Source of the DNA: an uncultured Dysgonomonas sp.
GTDB taxonomy: Bacteria > Bacteroidota > Bacteroidia > Bacteroidales > Dysgonomonadaceae
Length of the DNA stretch: 64,000 nt
Direction: 5' to 3'
Assembly (NCBI RefSeq): GCF_934668725.1
Contig: NZ_CAKUOF010000008.1
Coordinates: forward strand, 1-64,000
The translations under genes were made by a program, and so were the position numbers. Position 1 is the stretch's first letter. Each line of letters begins with the position of its first letter. The notes below the pieces were generated by a model. The model was not told the origin of the DNA. It did no database searches and saw nothing but the letters and a program-made list of their open reading frames with translations. Positions 52,403 through 61,329 of the stretch are shown here, one piece after another.

Positions 52403-53473
52403 TTACAGTTTATCAAAAAACATATCGAATATGAAATCTGTATCAGTAGGACCGCTGGCAGCTTCGGGGTGAAACTGTGCAGAGAAGAAAGGTTTCGTTT
52501 TGTGACGAATACCCTCATTAGTGCCATCATTCAAATTAGTAAAGAGTGGTTCCCATTCTTCACCCAAAGACGAATTAGATACTGCAAAACCGTGATTTTG
52601 AGAAGTAATAAAACATCTTTCGCTATTAGCTAATCTTACCGGTTGATTGTGGCTACGGTGCCCATATTTCAATTTATAAACAGTAGCTCCTCCCGCTTTC
52701 GACAACAATTGGTTACCCATACAAATCCCGCAGATAGGTTTACCTGTTTCCATTGCCTTGCGTATATTTTGAACGGTCACTTCACAAAAATCGGGGTTAC
52801 CCGGTCCATTAGAAATAAACAATCCGTCAAACTCTATTTGGTTAAAGTCATAATCCCAAGGCACACGTATCAGAGTAATATCTCTCTTTAACAGGCAGCG
52901 GATTATGTTATGTTTCACTCCACAGTCAACAAGCACTACTTTTTTGTCTCCTGCTCCATAAGTTATAACTTCGGTACAACTTGCTTTTGCCACCTGATTC
53001 TCTGTATTAGGATCTAAAAAGTCTATTTCGTTTTCGTCTCCGAAAACGATTTTTCCTTTCATCGAACCTTTTTCTCTGAGAATCTTAGTCAGCTCACGTG
53101 TATCTATACCATAAATTCCAGGTACATTATGCTCTTTAAGCCATTCACCCAAACTTTTCTTTGCATTCCAGTGAGAGTATTCATGCGAGTAATCCGAAAT
53201 AATCAGACCACTAATCTGAATTTTTTCAGACTCAAAGAAGTCCGAAATACCATTGGTAAACGAATCCTCAGGAACTCCGTAATTACCAACCAAAGGGAAT
53301 GTCACTGTAAGGATTTGCCCGATGTAAGAAGGGTCAGTAAGACTCTCCGGATAGCCAACCATAGCAGTACTGAATACTACTTCACCGGCTGCCGCCTTCT
53401 CAGCACCAAAAGACCTTCCTTCAAAGATAGTCCCATCATCAAGAATCAATCGTACAGGTTTGTCTGTCTGCAT
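52403..53473 (-). CDS. carA: Carbamoyl-phosphate synthase small subunit
   Basis: This 356-residue glutamine amidotransferase subunit has N-terminal CarA-specific region residues LILDDGTIFEGRSFGAE. The class I glutaminase domain carries nucleophile Cys251 in GICMGNQLL (Asn where many have His), HRSHNQPV and HPEAASGPTDTD with the catalytic His and Glu. It hydrolyses glutamine and passes ammonia to CarB. It is first in the operon. A promoter and a terminator-like hairpin lie in its leader. Confidence 0.97.
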   Translation of the reverse strand: MQTDKPVRLILDDGTIFEGRSFGAEKAAAGEVVFSTAMVGYPESLTDPSYIGQILTVTFPLVGNYGVPEDSFTNGISDFFESEKIQISGLIISDYSHEYSHWNAKKSLGEWLKEHNVPGIYGIDTRELTKILREKGSMKGKIVFGDENEIDFLDPNTENQVAKASCTEVITYGAGDKKVVLVDCGVKHNIIRCLLKRDITLIRVPWDYDFNQIEFDGLFISNGPGNPDFCEVTVQNIRKAMETGKPICGICMGNQLLSKAGGATVYKLKYGHRSHNQPVRLANSERCFITSQNHGFAVSNSSLGEEWEPLFTNLNDGTNEGIRHKTKPFFSAQFHPEAASGPTDTDFIFDMFFDKL

Positions 53474-53529
53474 TTTGCGATAGAATTATATATATTAAAA
53501 AAATGAGTGTTTATTCGTTCACAGGTAGG

Positions 53530-53571
53530 TAAAAAAAAGGAACAAGAGTTACGAGAACCTGTTCCTTTTAT
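53530..53571 (-). terminator. Hairpin with T-run in the carA leader
   Basis: On the minus strand AAAGGAACA pairs with TGTTCCTTT around a 15-base loop, followed by TTTTTT. It lies between the carA promoter-like element (53645-53652) and the carA start. It is either the terminator of the gene at 53706 or an attenuator for carAB. Confidence 0.6.
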
Positions 53572-53644
53572 AATACTTTATATATTTTCTTCGTTGTAAT
53601 CATCTATAAATATCGTCTCAAATACCCTGTGAATATCTGAGTTA

Positions 53645-53652
53645 CAAAAGTA
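53645..53652 (-). promoter_or_regulatory. Predicted promoter (-7) of carAB
   Basis: The minus strand reads TACTTTTG, matching TAnnTTTG. The leader to carA would be about 165 bases and would include the hairpin at 53530-53571. Confidence 0.55.
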
Positions 53653-53705
53653 ATAAATAATATTGTAATATTAAAGCATATTTAGTTGATAAATGAATAT
53701 AAATT

Positions 53706-54194
53706 TCACTTCCTGTATTTAATTGCTTTTCCTGATTTAATCCAATCAGCCTCCATACTATCTATCTCCATTCTTATTCGTGCCACATCTTTTTCCCATT
53801 CATTATAAAATTTAGCAGCCACAGTATCTTCAGCATTGTCCATCATTAAGTTAAGGTCAGTTACATTATTCGATAGCAATTCATAATATGGCTCAGGGAT
53901 TCCTAAAGCTACAACATCCTCTCTTGTTAATTTAAAAACAAAACGTTTATTCTCTACGACCATATTATCTTGTAAAGTTTTGCTCAATAATAGAAGTAAA
54001 CCATTCTGTTCAGGAGTACGCAAACTATCTGGGATAAAATTTACATATTCAAAATCCTTACGCAATTCTAAATATTTATCTTTTGGGGTATCAATACTTT
54101 CGGATACGCTCTTCTCTTGACTCATTCCACAAGACATCAATAAACTCAGTGTAAGCAGAGTAAAAATACTCTGCTTGATAATTCTAATTTTCAT
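53706..54194 (-). CDS. Small unrecognised lipoprotein
   Basis: This 162-residue protein has lipobox LSLLMSC followed by GMSQEKSV. The mature part is charged and helical, with LRKDFEYVNFIPDSLRTPEQ and LTREDVVALGIPEPYYELL. No family is recognised. It lies 9 bases after the gene at 54204 on the same strand, so the two probably form one operon and may act together. Confidence 0.7.
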   Translation of the reverse strand: MKIRIIKQSIFTLLTLSLLMSCGMSQEKSVSESIDTPKDKYLELRKDFEYVNFIPDSLRTPEQNGLLLLLSKTLQDNMVVENKRFVFKLTREDVVALGIPEPYYELLSNNVTDLNLMMDNAEDTVAAKFYNEWEKDVARIRMEIDSMEADWIKSGKAIKYRK

Positions 54195-54203
54195 ATCTTC
54201 CTT

Positions 54204-54590
54204 TTAAAATATTAATTGCCAATTTGCATAACCACCGTTAGGATCTGATGGTTGAAAGAAAATTTCAACCCACTCATTAGATGTTGTAAGAGGAACATCA
54301 ACTGTTACAGGCACACTCGAACTACTCTTTCCTGTATTTATTTTTATAGTACCTTGAGATTTCGTTTTACATGTGTACATCTGTGCTAAAGCAGCTCCAC
54401 CACCACAAATAAACCGTACAGATTTTGCTCCATTAGGACAAAAGAAAGCATCTTCAACCATTCGCTGGTCTGGAGAGGTCAATAGTCCTGAGCTTCTTTC
54501 GCCTCTTTGTTTCGGAAGCTGATTCTGATTTAGTTTTTCAACTTTTTTCGTAATCCTGTCTTTAACTTCTTTTTGCAGAAAATTACTCAT
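54204..54590 (-). CDS. Unrecognised small protein with C-terminal beta-rich domain
   Basis: The protein has 128 residues from the ATG at 54590; another ATG at 54609-54611 would add seven residues. The N-terminal 45 residues are basic and helical (FLQKEVKDRITKKVEKLNQ). The rest looks beta-rich with FFCPNGAKSVRFICGGGAAL and a final GGYANWQLIF. Three cysteines are present. No signal peptide is clear. It is upstream of the lipoprotein gene and probably co-transcribed. Function is unknown. Confidence 0.65.
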   Translation of the reverse strand: MSNFLQKEVKDRITKKVEKLNQNQLPKQRGERSSGLLTSPDQRMVEDAFFCPNGAKSVRFICGGGAALAQMYTCKTKSQGTIKINTGKSSSSVPVTVDVPLTTSNEWVEIFFQPSDPNGGYANWQLIF

Positions 54591-54745
54591 TTGTTTTTGT
54601 CTTGTTTTCATTTACTTTAATTTTTAGTCATATTTAACAATTAAAATACAGATACACCTTCGTATCTATACTTCATTACATAGATAATTTGCATAAAAAT
54701 TAATTGGCAAAATGGGCAACCTTTCTATGCTAAGCTTATTTATTG

Positions 54746-54753
54746 TATTTTTG
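54746..54753 (+). promoter_or_regulatory. Predicted promoter (-7) of the 57-residue gene
   Basis: TATTTTTG matches TAnnTTTG and lies 30 bases before the ATG at 54783. Confidence 0.55.
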
Positions 54754-54782
54754 TACTCTACAATTTTAAATAGAAAGCAATT

Positions 54783-54956
54783 ATGATGAAGCCCCGTCTC
54801 GGCATGACTGCCCGCACTGGAGAAAAATGTCCTAAAAGTGGAGTATGGAAAGCTATGGGAGTTCCCGAAACCGTTACACTATCGGTCTCAAGAGGAAATA
54901 GAATGCCTGCACATGGCAATAAAAATGTAAACTGGAAATTGATTATAATGTTTTGA
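54783..54956 (+). CDS. 57-residue YjzC-like small protein
   Basis: This short gene encodes MMKPRLGMTARTGEKCPKSG, then a Trp-rich segment (VWKAMGVPETVTLSVSRGNR) and the end NVNWKLIIMF. It resembles the YjzC-like group of small proteins, which share TGExCPxSGxW near the start. It begins ATGATG at 54783, and a second in-frame ATG follows at 54786. A good promoter precedes it. Function of the group is not known. It is followed after 64 bases by a secreted protein gene on the same strand. Confidence 0.65.
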   Translation: MMKPRLGMTARTGEKCPKSGVWKAMGVPETVTLSVSRGNRMPAHGNKNVNWKLIIMF

Positions 54957-55020
54957 AAATATTAGGAATACTGTTTCTACTTTTTGAATAGAGAGGTCTA
55001 ATTTACAATATCCGATTGCT

Positions 55021-55620
55021 ATGAAAAATCTATTATTAATCCTACTGATTTTTACCACTCTCAATATATCTGCCCAGCATGGCAGAGACAGAGAAGACAT
55101 GTACAAAAATATATCAGTTGATATATTTGGAGATCTACAATACCGTAGTAAAAATGGATTTAAAGCATCACTAAAAAAGAACATATTTGATGATATAATA
55201 TATAGTGATGATAATAGCAACGAAACAAAATACTCTAAAGAACAATGGGCAGAACTTCTCAACAAATTTCAAGATGACAGAGAAAACTGTTTTGTCTGGC
55301 TTATTAAAACCCACAGAGGTGTTGAAAATACTAAAGAGGAATATAAAGTAAATATATTCGGAGATAAAGTATACAAAGATAACTTCGGGAACTCGGAAAC
55401 TTACAAACGCAATATCTTTGGAGACCTAGTCTACGAAAATAGCAACAGAGAAGAGGCCAAACTCAGAAAAAACATTTTTGATGAAATGGAATATAGCGAT
55501 AGCAAAGGTACTACACGCAAATACAAAACAAAGGAATGGGAAAACCTTCTAAAAAAATATTACGACGAAGAAGCTATATTCAAAATATTAGTAAAAAAAT
55601 ATCTCCTCTCCGATTTGTAA
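55021..55620 (+). CDS. Secreted protein with internal repeats, unknown function
   Basis: This 199-residue protein has a signal peptide (to about NISAQ) and is periplasmic. It is built from repeated units with the core NIFGDxxY or NIFDDIIYSD: IFGDLQYRS, NIFDDIIYS, NIFGDKVYK, NIFGDLVYE and NIFDEMEYS. These are arranged in two long repeats, each closing with W-x-x-L-L-K-K-Y/F (EQWAELLNKF and KEWENLLKKY). The repeat suggests a beta-solenoid-like or tandem strand fold. No family is recognised. Confidence 0.75.
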   Translation: MKNLLLILLIFTTLNISAQHGRDREDMYKNISVDIFGDLQYRSKNGFKASLKKNIFDDIIYSDDNSNETKYSKEQWAELLNKFQDDRENCFVWLIKTHRGVENTKEEYKVNIFGDKVYKDNFGNSETYKRNIFGDLVYENSNREEAKLRKNIFDEMEYSDSKGTTRKYKTKEWENLLKKYYDEEAIFKILVKKYLLSDL

Positions 55621-55666
55621 GATACTTTGACTACTCATTTATTCCCATCACTTTATTATCTTTGCA

Positions 55667-55674
55667 TCCTCAAA
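55667..55674 (+). promoter_or_regulatory. Predicted promoter (-7) of mutS2
   Basis: TATCTTTG matches TAnnTTTG and gives a leader of about 100 bases that contains the AGGTC dyad. Confidence 0.6.
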
Positions 55675-55753
55675 ATAAGTGCAGTAAATAATTGATGCTA
55701 TTATTTTATTGCAACAAATCATGTAAATAAAAATGCTTGAAAAAGCGATAAAC

Positions 55754-55766
55754 AGGTCTGTGACCT
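55754..55766. repeat. AGGTC/GACCT dyad, copy 4
   Basis: AGGTC-TGT-GACCT lies 17 bases before the GTG start of mutS2. Confidence 0.55.
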
Positions 55767-55782
55767 TTAGAGAAATAGAAAA

Positions 55783-58248
55783 GTGATATACCCCGATAAT
55801 TTTGAATATAAGATAGGCTTCGATAAGATCAGACAATTTCTTACCGACAAATGCCTGAGCACCTTGGGAGAAGAAAAAGTATTTGATATGGCTTTTTCCT
55901 CCGACTTCGATTTGATACAAAGTCAACTTTCGCAAACAGACGAATTTATACGCATCATTCAGGAAGAAGATAATTTTCCTGTCAACCATTTCTTTGATGT
56001 ACGCCCCGCACTTAAAAACATACGTATCGAGGGTACATGGTTGGAAGAAAGTGCAGTATTCGACCTTCGCCGATCGTTGCAAACCATCAGAGACATAGTA
56101 AGTTTTCTAAAAAAAGAAGACGAAGAAAATACTCCTTATCCACATTTGCAGGAGCTGGCAGGAGAAGTGCTTATTTTCCCTCAACTTCTGACTCGCATAG
56201 ATAATATACTGGATAAATACGGACGCATCAAAGACAATGCATCACCCGAACTGAATCGCATTCGTAAAGAGATAGCCCATGTATCGGGAGGTATCTCCAA
56301 AAGTCTGAATGCCATATTACGCTCTGCCCAGTCAGAAGGATTAGTCGAAAAAGACGTAACACCAACCATGCGTGACGGGCGATTGGTAATACCAGTTGCA
56401 CCTGCTTTCAAACGAAAACTGAAAGGTATCGTACACGATGAGTCAGCATCTGGAAAGACCGTTTTTATAGAACCTGCCGAAGTGGTAGAAGCCAATAACC
56501 GTGTACGTGAACTTGAGAGCGAGGAACGCCGCGAGATTGTAAAAATCCTGATTGGTTTTACTGATGAAGTACGTCCTTTAGCTCCAGACATTGTTCAATC
56601 ATACGACTTTCTGGCATGGATAGATTTTATCCGAGCCAAAGCTCGTTTCGCTTTGGATATTGAAGCAATAAGACCAAGTCTTGAAAACAAACAACAAGTA
56701 GGTTGGGATAAAGCAAAGCATCCCCTACTCTATCTATCACATAAGAAACAGAATAAATCCATTATACCACTAGATATCTGGTTAGACGAAGAAAACCGTC
56801 TGCTTATAATATCAGGCCCTAATGCCGGAGGTAAATCAGTTTGCCTGAAAACAGTAGGTTTACTACAATATATGGTACAGTGCGGATTATTAATTCCGTT
56901 GGCTGAAAGTTCTAAAGTAGGTATTTTCGATAAGATATTTATAGATATAGGTGACGAGCAATCCATAGAAAACGACTTGAGTACATACAGTTCACACCTC
57001 ACCAACATGAAAATGTTTGTCCGTAACTGTGATTCAAAATCACTATTATTGATAGATGAATTTGGAGGAGGAACAGAACCTCAAATTGGTGGAGCCATTG
57101 CCGAATCATTATTGAAACGTTTCAACCAAAAAAAATCATTCGGAGTAATTACTACCCATTACCAAAACTTGAAACATTTTGCCAATGAACACAAAGGCGT
57201 AGTCAATGGAGCTATGCTCTATGATCGACATTTGATGCAACCGTTATTTACTCTGTCGATAGGTAATCCAGGAAGCTCATTTGCCATAGAAATTGCCCGA
57301 AAAATAGGTTTGCCCGAGGATGTAATTGCCGAAGCATCGGAAATTGTAGGCAGCGACTATATCAATATGGATAAGTACCTGCAAGACATTGTACGTGACA
57401 AGCGTTATTGGGAAACCAAACGTCAAAGTGTTCGTCAGAAAGAAAAACGCTTGGAGGAGATAACATCTCAATATGAAACAGACCTGACTGATGTAGGCAA
57501 ACAACGTAAAGAGATTATCCGTCAAGCCAAAGAAGAAGCACAGCGACTACTTACAGAAGCTAATGCCAAGATCGAAAATACAATTCGCAGTATAAAAGAA
57601 GCTCAGGCAGAAAAAGAAAAAACAAAGGAAGTACGCCAAGGTCTTGCAGCATTTAAAGCAAAACTCGAGGCAGAAGAAACTCCGGTAGACGACAAAATCA
57701 GCCGCAAAATCCAAAAGCTTCAAGAGAAAGAAAAAAACAAAAAAGACAAACCGAAAGTCTCCAAAGAAGAGAAACTCCAAACAATTTCAGTTGGAGACAG
57801 TGTCCGCATGAAAGGACAAACTTCGGCCGGTGAAGTAATGGACATTCAAGGAAAAAATGCAGTTGTAGCCTTCGGAATGATAAAATCTACGGTTAAGCTT
57901 GATAGCCTTGAGCGTGTAAGCAAAAACCAAATAAAACGTGAGTCTCAAAAAAGTACATTTGTAAGTTCTCAAACCAGTGATCTCACTTATGATAAGAAAC
58001 TCAATTTCAAACAAGAAATTGAGTTACGAGGCATGCGTGGGGATGAAGCCCTACAAGCTGTTATGTATTATATCGATGATGCTATTCAAATTGGAGCAGG
58101 ACGTATCCGTATCCTCCATGGAACAGGTACAGGAGCTTTACGTCAGATCATACGGGATTACCTAAGGACGGTAAACGGAGTGAAAAATTATCAAGATGAG
58201 CATGTTCAATTTGGAGGTGCAGGTATTACGGTGGTAGATCTCGAGTAA
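55783..58248 (+). CDS. mutS2: Endonuclease MutS2
   Basis: This 821-residue protein starts with GTG at 55783. It has the MutS core without the mismatch-recognition domain, Walker A GPNAGGKS at 345-352, Walker B LLLIDEFGGGTE with Asp425-Glu426, and a C-terminal Smr nuclease domain (LRGMRGDEA and HGTGTGALR near 779). A long coiled coil (about 520-640) with a KEKTKEVRQGLAAFKAKLE segment separates the parts. MutS2 suppresses recombination or acts on branched DNA and stalled ribosomes in other species. A bidirectional terminator follows. Confidence 0.96.
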   Translation: MIYPDNFEYKIGFDKIRQFLTDKCLSTLGEEKVFDMAFSSDFDLIQSQLSQTDEFIRIIQEEDNFPVNHFFDVRPALKNIRIEGTWLEESAVFDLRRSLQTIRDIVSFLKKEDEENTPYPHLQELAGEVLIFPQLLTRIDNILDKYGRIKDNASPELNRIRKEIAHVSGGISKSLNAILRSAQSEGLVEKDVTPTMRDGRLVIPVAPAFKRKLKGIVHDESASGKTVFIEPAEVVEANNRVRELESEERREIVKILIGFTDEVRPLAPDIVQSYDFLAWIDFIRAKARFALDIEAIRPSLENKQQVGWDKAKHPLLYLSHKKQNKSIIPLDIWLDEENRLLIISGPNAGGKSVCLKTVGLLQYMVQCGLLIPLAESSKVGIFDKIFIDIGDEQSIENDLSTYSSHLTNMKMFVRNCDSKSLLLIDEFGGGTEPQIGGAIAESLLKRFNQKKSFGVITTHYQNLKHFANEHKGVVNGAMLYDRHLMQPLFTLSIGNPGSSFAIEIARKIGLPEDVIAEASEIVGSDYINMDKYLQDIVRDKRYWETKRQSVRQKEKRLEEITSQYETDLTDVGKQRKEIIRQAKEEAQRLLTEANAKIENTIRSIKEAQAEKEKTKEVRQGLAAFKAKLEAEETPVDDKISRKIQKLQEKEKNKKDKPKVSKEEKLQTISVGDSVRMKGQTSAGEVMDIQGKNAVVAFGMIKSTVKLDSLERVSKNQIKRESQKSTFVSSQTSDLTYDKKLNFKQEIELRGMRGDEALQAVMYYIDDAIQIGAGRIRILHGTGTGALRQIIRDYLRTVNGVKNYQDEHVQFGGAGITVVDLE

Positions 58249-58277
58249 GCCTTTTCAGGCTTTCCTATATTTCAATA

Positions 58278-58318
58278 AAAAAAGCAGAATAACTTTCGCG
58301 TTATTCTGCTTTTTTTAC
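58278..58318. terminator. Bidirectional terminator after mutS2
   Basis: A 13-bp perfect stem, AAAGCAGAATAAC (58281-58293) with GTTATTCTGCTTT (58300-58312), is flanked by A- and T-runs. It separates mutS2 from the convergent EEP gene. Confidence 0.87.
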
Positions 58319-59454
58319 TTAAACTTAATCCATGCCCAAATTGGATAATGATCCGAGTATTTAACATCACCCACAGTACAATTATATGCTTGCAGATTAA
58401 GACTATGCATGATATAATCTATTCTAAAATAAAATCCATCTTCGTGATAAGTAATACCCAACCCTCTGCCTGTGTATTTAAAAGCATCTAAGAAATTACC
58501 TTTTATCGTTTCATAAGCATATGATATGGGAGGCTCATTAAAATCACCGCAAACAATCATCGCATCCGTTTTTTCTCGTTGTATGCGAATACAGTCAGCA
58601 ATAATATTTGCCTGAGTAGCTCTCGTTTTAAAAGCAGGATCTAAATGACTGCGTATTGTTTGAGTAACCGCATCCAACTTCTTCCGGTTTTTATCAACCA
58701 CTAGTTCTTTAAAAAGAACCTTATCTTCGGCTGTAAGCCGATTAGATTCCAAGTGATTATTTACAATCGTTAAAGACTTCTTCCCTATCTTTATCTCATA
58801 CATTCCCGCCCCATTAAAGGCACTTTCAATCGGAACCCGTGCAACTTTCTCTATCGGGAACTTAGAATAGCAAGCCAATCCATACATACATGAATTTATA
58901 GTATCACCTAGCCTGATAATAGTACGATAAGGGTATTCTTCTAAAAAGCCATCTAATTCTTCGAGTGATATTATCTTGTCTTTATCTTTCTTTTCTTCAA
59001 CTGCAAATTCCTGCATACAGATAATATCCGCACCACTATTTGCTATATATGAAAATACAGGATTATTACGAGCTTCGTCACCTGTCAACCAGTCAAACCC
59101 CCTTACATTATAAGACATTATCTTAAAGCTCTTCTGAGGAACCTCTTTTGAGGGAGAATTTAACGGAATATATGTATTGATCGAATTCCAGCAAAATAAA
59201 AGAACAATTAATTGAACTACAACACATTTCCATTTCAAGAAAACAAGCCAAAGAATAAAGAAACAGATATTAATAAAAAGTAGTATGGGAAAACCCAAGC
59301 CTAAATAAGATATAATTACAAAATCAAATGGAGAAGTTACCGGAGCTAACGTGGAAAGAAGTAATAGCAATGCAACTAAAACATTTATGGTGAGAACCAC
59401 ATACTTCAATCCCCTACTTACATTTATTACTAAATGTTTACCTTTAATACCCAT
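58315..59454 (-). CDS. Endonuclease/exonuclease/phosphatase (EEP) family membrane protein
   Basis: The protein has 379 residues from the ATG at 59454; a TTG in frame at 59481 is less likely. Three hydrophobic segments (about 15-95) predict an inner-membrane anchor. The catalytic domain has MSYNVRGFDW, ICMQEFAVEE, VCGDFNEPPISY and the final SDHYPIWAWI, which are the usual EEP metal and His-Asp motifs. The protein should hydrolyse a phosphodiester or phosphomonoester outside the membrane; the substrate is unknown. It overlaps the terminator region of mutS2. Confidence 0.87.
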   Translation of the reverse strand: MGIKGKHLVINVSRGLKYVVLTINVLVALLLLLSTLAPVTSPFDFVIISYLGLGFPILLFINICFFILWLVFLKWKCVVVQLIVLLFCWNSINTYIPLNSPSKEVPQKSFKIMSYNVRGFDWLTGDEARNNPVFSYIANSGADIICMQEFAVEEKKDKDKIISLEELDGFLEEYPYRTIIRLGDTINSCMYGLACYSKFPIEKVARVPIESAFNGAGMYEIKIGKKSLTIVNNHLESNRLTAEDKVLFKELVVDKNRKKLDAVTQTIRSHLDPAFKTRATQANIIADCIRIQREKTDAMIVCGDFNEPPISYAYETIKGNFLDAFKYTGRGLGITYHEDGFYFRIDYIMHSLNLQAYNCTVGDVKYSDHYPIWAWIKFK

Positions 59455-59639
59455 ACAAAACCCTTCTTTTCTTTTCGACAACGAAGATATGTTTATCTGC
59501 CGAAATCTACTCTATCGTTTAAGACTTTAATAGAAAATATAACATTAAAAATAAAAGATTGTTTAAGACGGGCTTCCAAAACGATGTTGAATACAATTCA
59601 TCCAAAGATACAGAGCTGCATAACATACCAGGGAGTATA

Positions 59640-59675
59640 TAAAACAAAAGTTCCTCCTTAAAAAAGGAAGAACTA
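59640..59675 (-). terminator. Terminator of the TPR gene
   Basis: On the minus strand GTTCTTCCTT pairs with AAGGAGGAAC (59650-59659 with 59664-59673; one mismatch) and runs into TTTTGTTTT. Confidence 0.75.
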
Positions 59676-59703
59676 CGAGTTATATCTAAAATTAATTTTA
59701 ACC

Positions 59704-60549
59704 TTAAACCATTTTCTTTCGAGGAATCCAAGTCTTGTAGTTTACAATTTCGCCATAACAGCTTTCATCTGCCATAGCAGCCGGAGAACCCAAATTTTCA
59801 AGACGCTCTACTTCATCCCAGCATTTTTGTGCTTCCTCATTGTTTCCGAATTTTTCATGAATTAATGCTTTAACATATACCGCATCAACAAATTCATCTG
59901 AGTCGCAATATATTTTATTAAGGCATTCCAATGCTGTATCGTATTTTTCCAATTCATACAATGCTTCGCCTTTAAAATATAGCCCTAAAGGATGATTTTC
60001 TTTTATTTCGAGAAAGGCATTACTATAATGGAGCAGTTCTTCAAATTTATTGTATTCAGATAAAACTCTCAATAGATACTTTAATGTTATCAGGTATAAT
60101 CGATCGGATGTATCCAATTTCGAAAAGCTAATGATAGCTTTTTCGCATTCTGAACGATATCTTTCAGGAGATTCTGCACTCAATAATGCAATTAAGCAGT
60201 TTATTACTGCAATGCTAAAAAACGAACTGGAGGAAGGAACCTTTTCAAAGCAAGCGAAAGCTTTTTCATATTGACCGGTATTTATATAAGCACCAACAAC
60301 ATCAACAATTGCCTGATCGTAATTTGGTATAGAAGGGCGTAGCTTTACAAATCGTTCGATAACCTGTTCGTCTTCGCCTAATGCGGATAAAGAACTTAAA
60401 ATATGGATTAGCGCCTCATCGTAATTTTTATTGGATGGATTGACTTCGTTAAAATACTTAATGGCTTCGGGGTAATTATCTGCTTCCAGATGTTTTACCC
60501 CTTGCTCAAAATTTTCATTTGCCTTTTTAAAAAAATCAAAAAGTCCCAT
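59704..60549 (-). CDS. TPR-repeat protein
   Basis: This 281-residue protein consists of helical TPR-like repeats: FEQGVKHLEADNYPEAIKYF, YDEALIHILSSLSALGEDEQ, NHPLGLYFKGEALYELEKYD and AVYVKALIHEKFGNNEEAQK. No signal peptide is seen, so it is cytoplasmic and likely a protein-binding scaffold. It ends IPRKKMV. No other domain is present, so a specific role cannot be given. Monocistronic, with a terminator behind it. Confidence 0.8.
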   Translation of the reverse strand: MGLFDFFKKANENFEQGVKHLEADNYPEAIKYFNEVNPSNKNYDEALIHILSSLSALGEDEQVIERFVKLRPSIPNYDQAIVDVVGAYINTGQYEKAFACFEKVPSSSSFFSIAVINCLIALLSAESPERYRSECEKAIISFSKLDTSDRLYLITLKYLLRVLSEYNKFEELLHYSNAFLEIKENHPLGLYFKGEALYELEKYDTALECLNKIYCDSDEFVDAVYVKALIHEKFGNNEEAQKCWDEVERLENLGSPAAMADESCYGEIVNYKTWIPRKKMV

Positions 60550-60639
60550 TAAAAATGTTAGTTAGTGTGCTTGAGGAAACTCATTCGTATTAATAGAGTA
60601 AAATAACTTCAATTTTCCATAAAGCAACGAAAAAAAATA

Positions 60640-61092
60640 TCAATCATTTTTGTAAGGAATATTTTTTGACTCACAGATTTCGATAATCTGACTCTTCACA
60701 TTCTTGAGATCACTATACTTTAACCCACTGATATCCACTGTATATTGTTTACCATCAGTCTCCAGCATTTTTAAATAACTTACCCCTAAAGCTATTTCAC
60801 GAATACTAATCCATTCTGCCCTATAAACTGATTTCTGATCCGGCATTTTAACATAAATACGATCCGAATTCATTATAAATATAGGACGGGCAGCCCAAAC
60901 TGTTACATTCAGTATAAGGATAACTCCAAATACGATCAAAGCCAATGCTGCAAAAAAGTCAAACGTAAACGTATTATTGAGTGCCTGCATTACAGATTGA
61001 TATAGACCATATAAAACTGCATATCCTCCGATGATAAAAGATAAAGTTTTCTGACTTTTCGAGTCATTATAGTTAATTACATATTCATTCAT
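60640..61092 (-). CDS. Two-helix membrane protein, PH-like domain
   Basis: This 150-residue protein has two membrane helices at about 18-36 and 45-66 (FFAALALIVFGVILILNVTV). A small soluble domain follows with strands IYVKMPDQKSVYRAEWISI and KQYTVDISGLKYSDL, which looks like the bacterial PH-like fold seen in small membrane proteins. It probably lies in the cytoplasmic membrane. No function can be given. A good promoter precedes it. Confidence 0.65.
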   Translation of the reverse strand: MNEYVINYNDSKSQKTLSFIIGGYAVLYGLYQSVMQALNNTFTFDFFAALALIVFGVILILNVTVWAARPIFIMNSDRIYVKMPDQKSVYRAEWISIREIALGVSYLKMLETDGKQYTVDISGLKYSDLKNVKSQIIEICESKNIPYKND

Positions 61093-61119
61093 ATAGTTTC
61101 GTTTTATGTTTATTTATAA

Positions 61120-61127
61120 CAAAGGTA
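61120..61127 (-). promoter_or_regulatory. Predicted promoter (-7) of the two-helix membrane protein gene
   Basis: The minus strand reads TACCTTTG, matching TAnnTTTG, 28 bases before the start codon. Confidence 0.6.
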
Positions 61128-61329
61128 AAATTTTACCCGAATATTATATCCCTAAATAGTTTTTAAAATAATATTGAAATATCAAACTGAAATAGGAGTA
61201 ATATACTTGCTTATCTGACCATATGAACAAAAATAAAAGCAATAAATAGTCTTAATACGGAAAATATTTTATTAATTTGTGTTATAAGAAAATTAAGAAG
61301 TGGAATACCGAACCTAATTACCCCCTATT

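Noticed and set aside
59519..59731. 70-residue frame between the EEP and TPR genes on the minus strand
   Set aside because: It overlaps the TPR terminator and coding end, and has no family likeness.
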